Origin: Oligosphaeraceae bacterium
GTDB taxonomy: Bacteria; Verrucomicrobiota; Lentisphaeria; Oligosphaerales; Oligosphaeraceae
DNA: 5,928 nt
Reading direction: 5' to 3'
Assembly: GCA_012515455.1 (NCBI GenBank)
Contig: JAAYYJ010000016.1
Span: forward strand, 1 to 5,928
Made by a program: the position numbers and the translations under genes. The stretch's first letter is position 1. The number at the start of each line of letters is the position of its first letter. The notes beneath the pieces are model-generated. The model was not told the DNA's origin. It searched no databases and saw nothing but the letters and a program-made list of their open reading frames with translations. Below, one piece after another: positions 3,588 through 5,928 of this stretch.

Positions 3588-5928
3588 TCACTGCCCGGCG
3601 GGGAGGTCCTCCAGCTGAATCAACTCGACGTCATCGAACCAGGCGGTGCCATTGGCGTTGAGGAGGGTGAGGCGAATGACGGAGGGTTTTTCCTGGTTGG
3701 TTCCCGGGGCGGCAGTAAATTCAAAGCTCTGGCGGGTCCAGTCGGCAGTCCCGCTCGGCAAGTTGTGGGCGGGGAACCAGCGGTTGGCGACATCCCAGAG
3801 ATTAAGCACTGCCCCGCCGCCGCCTTTGACCGGTGTGACGTTGTCGAGCTTGAGCATGTAACTGATGCGATAGCGCTTGCCGGGCTGGAGTTTATGCACG
3901 GACCAGTAGCTGACCCCGGCGCGCCCGGTTGTGGACACGAGGCGTATGCTGGCCGGGGGGCTGAAGAATATCTCGAGGTCGCGGACATTCTGGTCCAGCT
4001 CATTGGAGCCGATCCATCCTTCCAGCCAATTGCGTTTTTCATCCCAGAGTCCCCAGTGGCGGGCACTCCAAGGTGCGGGCTCGAAGGAGAAGTCTCCGTT
4101 CACCAGCAGCGGCTGGCGCGAGCTGCCCAGGGTGCCGAAGTTTTCCAGGTCATGGAATCCCCGGATAAATGGGCTCCAGCTGTACAGGGTCTCAATCTCC
4201 CGCAGGTCCGCGAGAATGCGGTTGCGGGTGAAATTAGCCCGGAATTGTTCGCGCTCCAGTCCGGGCAGGCTCTGATAGGGGACTGCGATTTCGACCCGGA
4301 ACCCTGTCGCACTGGGAGCGACGTTGATTTCGGCATTGGCGTTCCAGGACCAGTCGTGCTGGCTGTTGGTACCGAGTTTGACCAGGGATTGGTCAGCGGC
4401 AGAGCCTTGGGAATTGACCAGAATCTGGTAGTAGGTCTTGCGGTCGTTGGAGGGATTCAGGAAGAGCTCTACCGAGTTGTCCTTCCAGATTTCAGGGTCG
4501 TCAAACTTGCGTGCGACCGCCACAGTCTGGTCCATGGCCGGTTCATCGCAGTCGAAAATGAAATGCAGGGCCTCAGGGCCGAAAAATGCCTGGACCCTGG
4601 TATTGACCTTGCCCTTGTCGGGTTCAGTGCTGTTTTTGCCCTTGAAGGGGCGCAGCCAGACGGTGCTGGCCGGAGCCTCGCCGAGATGGAAATGCAGCCC
4701 TTTGACGGCATCGGTCTTGTCCCGGTATGCCGCGCTCGCCTGCTGCAGCGGCTCCAGGTATTCGCGGCGGAACAGCTGGACCCTCTGCGCCTCGAGACTG
4801 CCGGTCGCGGCCAGCTTCTCGGCCCGGTCGAATTCAGTGCTGATTTGCTGCAGCAGCGCGGGTGAGAAAACCGTGTTCCACAGATCGTAATCTGAGGGCG
4901 GGGAGCCCATGGGGCCCAGGGCGGTCTCGACCACCCGTCCGGCGACCTTGCTGGTCCAGATGTCCTCAAAACGGTCCAAGATGAGTTGCATTTCGGACGC
5001 GGCGGGGCCGAACATCAGGCGGTAGAATTCGTCCACGGTAGCATCCGGATTGAGCGAATTGTCCCAGGCGATTTTGGCGAAGAGGTAGTGATTCATGGCC
5101 ATATACAGAAAACGGTCGCTCTCTGATTCCACAAAAGCGCCGAAAATCCAGGGCGCGAGTTTTTGGTAGTATCGTCCGATGGCCCGGGGGGTATATGCCG
5201 GGATGCCGGGCATGGCCAGGGAGCTGAGTTTGTTGGCATAATTCCAGAGCCAGACTTTCTGATTCATCTTCTTGGCCCAGGCTTTGATTTCACTGTTCTC
5301 TTGCTCATGCCGCGCCGCATCGAGCATATACCAGGGGCCGGACTGCGCCACCATGACCATGACGTTGTCAGGGATGGGGAATTCCGGCACCCGGCGGTAG
5401 GGGCGATATCCCATCATGGTGACGCAGCCGGGGACATTTTCAGCTTTCAGACGGTTGGCGATTTCGACCGTCAGTCCCCACATCAAATCGCTGGCGTAAT
5501 GGGTCTCATCGGTATATGCTTTTTTACACTTCTCACATTGGCAGGGGGTGAAGCTGTCCTGGGGCATAATGTCGGCGAAACCCGCGTGGTGCTCGCGAAA
5601 CCGCCAGAGGTTGGCTTTTTCCAAGCCCGGGCGTTTTTCCAGCCCCTGTCCAGTCAGGAGGGTCTTGGCATCTTGATAGATTTCTTCCCGGATTCCGCTG
5701 GAATAGCACAGTTGTCCGGGGTGGGGCAGGCCGGGGTTGTTATGGCGCTGGCCGTTGGAAAGCAGGGCGAAATATTCGGGCTTGTCCTGGAAACGTTCCA
5801 GGTAATTCAGGCGTGAGAGGCCGTGGCAGCAGGGGATGGAAGTAGTTCCCAGACGGAGACGGTAACTGTTGAGGTTCTTACCAGGGTTGATTACGGCAGT
5901 GCGGTTCTCTCCTTCGAAATAGACGCCG
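3588..5928 (-). CDS. DUF4838-family glycoside-hydrolase-like protein with two C-terminal carbohydrate-binding-like modules, 5' partial
   Basis: The frame stays open to the right edge, so the true N-terminus lies outside; 779 residues are visible. Residues about 1-420 match the DUF4838 type: LRLGTTSIPCCHG, KPEYFALLSNGQR (about 50-62), GQLCYSS, and the cysteine signature PQDSFTPCQCEKC with C129, C131 and C134. GYRPYRRVPEFPIPDNVMV and WAKKMNQKVWLWNYA follow, as in barrel-type glycosidase relatives. Residues about 418-600 look like a CBM9-like (DOMON-type) sandwich: HFIFDCDEP, DNSVELFLNPS, YYQILVNSQG, GFRVEIAVPY. Residues about 607-775 begin LVNGDFSFE and end NGTAWFDDVELIQLED, as in CBM4/9-like jelly rolls. 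DUF4838 proteins often carry an alpha-glucuronidase-like N-terminal domain and are probably exported; neither that domain nor a signal peptide is visible here. The reaction is unproven; glycan cleavage or binding is inferred. A TTG-started frame at 5624 is an artefact, since conserved sequence continues upstream. Confidence 0.85.
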   Translation of the reverse strand, partial: GVYFEGENRTAVINPGKNLNSYRLRLGTTSIPCCHGLSRLNYLERFQDKPEYFALLSNGQRHNNPGLPHPGQLCYSSGIREEIYQDAKTLLTGQGLEKRPGLEKANLWRFREHHAGFADIMPQDSFTPCQCEKCKKAYTDETHYASDLMWGLTVEIANRLKAENVPGCVTMMGYRPYRRVPEFPIPDNVMVMVAQSGPWYMLDAARHEQENSEIKAWAKKMNQKVWLWNYANKLSSLAMPGIPAYTPRAIGRYYQKLAPWIFGAFVESESDRFLYMAMNHYLFAKIAWDNSLNPDATVDEFYRLMFGPAASEMQLILDRFEDIWTSKVAGRVVETALGPMGSPPSDYDLWNTVFSPALLQQISTEFDRAEKLAATGSLEAQRVQLFRREYLEPLQQASAAYRDKTDAVKGLHFHLGEAPASTVWLRPFKGKNSTEPDKGKVNTRVQAFFGPEALHFIFDCDEPAMDQTVAVARKFDDPEIWKDNSVELFLNPSNDRKTYYQILVNSQGSAADQSLVKLGTNSQHDWSWNANAEINVAPSATGFRVEIAVPYQSLPGLEREQFRANFTRNRILADLREIETLYSWSPFIRGFHDLENFGTLGSSRQPLLVNGDFSFEPAPWSARHWGLWDEKRNWLEGWIGSNELDQNVRDLEIFFSPPASIRLVSTTGRAGVSYWSVHKLQPGKRYRISYMLKLDNVTPVKGGGGAVLNLWDVANRWFPAHNLPSGTADWTRQSFEFTAAPGTNQEKPSVIRLTLLNANGTAWFDDVELIQLEDLPAGQ

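Noticed and set aside
3477..4865. Long plus-strand open frame of 462 codons
   Set aside because: It is antisense to the DUF4838 gene, where the CBM-like motifs are clear in the minus frame.
3588..5624. DUF4838 protein starting at the TTG at 5624
   Set aside because: The same frame continues open to 5928 and encodes conserved DUF4838 sequence (PEYFALLSNGQR and others) upstream of that codon.
5163..5816. Plus-strand open frame of 217 codons
   Set aside because: It is antisense to the conserved DUF4838 core including the CQCEKC signature; no family is recognisable.

Overview
The window looks like GC-rich bacterial chromosome, most likely from the Planctomycetes/Verrucomicrobia/Lentisphaerae group or a similar polysaccharide-degrading environmental lineage. 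That guess rests on a DUF4838-type glycoside-hydrolase-like protein, a sugar-aminotransferase-type DegT enzyme and a RAYT-like transposase carrying GANNYSP repeats. No rRNA, tRNA or other taxonomic marker is present, so the placement is weak. All four genes lie on the minus strand and are read from the right edge towards the left.

From right to left: (1) 3588-5928, a large DUF4838-family protein whose 5' end is outside the window. Its catalytic-type region is followed by a CBM9-like and a CBM4/9-like beta-sandwich module. (2) A 127-bp gap with three small inverted repeats. (3) 2180-3460, a DegT/DnrJ/EryC1/StrS-family PLP aminotransferase with a good Shine-Dalgarno sequence. (4) A 55-bp gap holding the next ribosome binding site. 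(5) 742-2124, a class III PLP aminotransferase. The two aminotransferases are probably co-transcribed. Together with the DUF4838 protein they suggest handling of an amino- or keto-sugar (or cyclitol) released from a glycan, but the substrate cannot be read from the sequence.

(6) 1-about 611, an IS200-like Y1 (HUH) transposase of the REP-associated (RAYT) type, with its HIH motif and catalytic tyrosine intact and its last few residues cut by the window edge. It is riddled with short palindromes of core GGGCGAATAATTATTCGCCC. Two copies lie inside the gene, between the HIH motif and the catalytic tyrosine. Two more are in its 5' region, and a degenerate fifth abuts the aminotransferase stop codon. 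The four good copies all sit in the transposase frame and code ANNYSP or AKNFSP. Because the core is self-complementary, it would code the same peptide in either orientation. One copy differs from the others by a symmetric pair of substitutions that keeps the palindrome perfect. The transposase has no ATG between the upstream in-frame stop and its conserved N-terminus, so the repeats appear to have replaced its normal start region. This palindrome/transposase arrangement is the most unusual part of the window.
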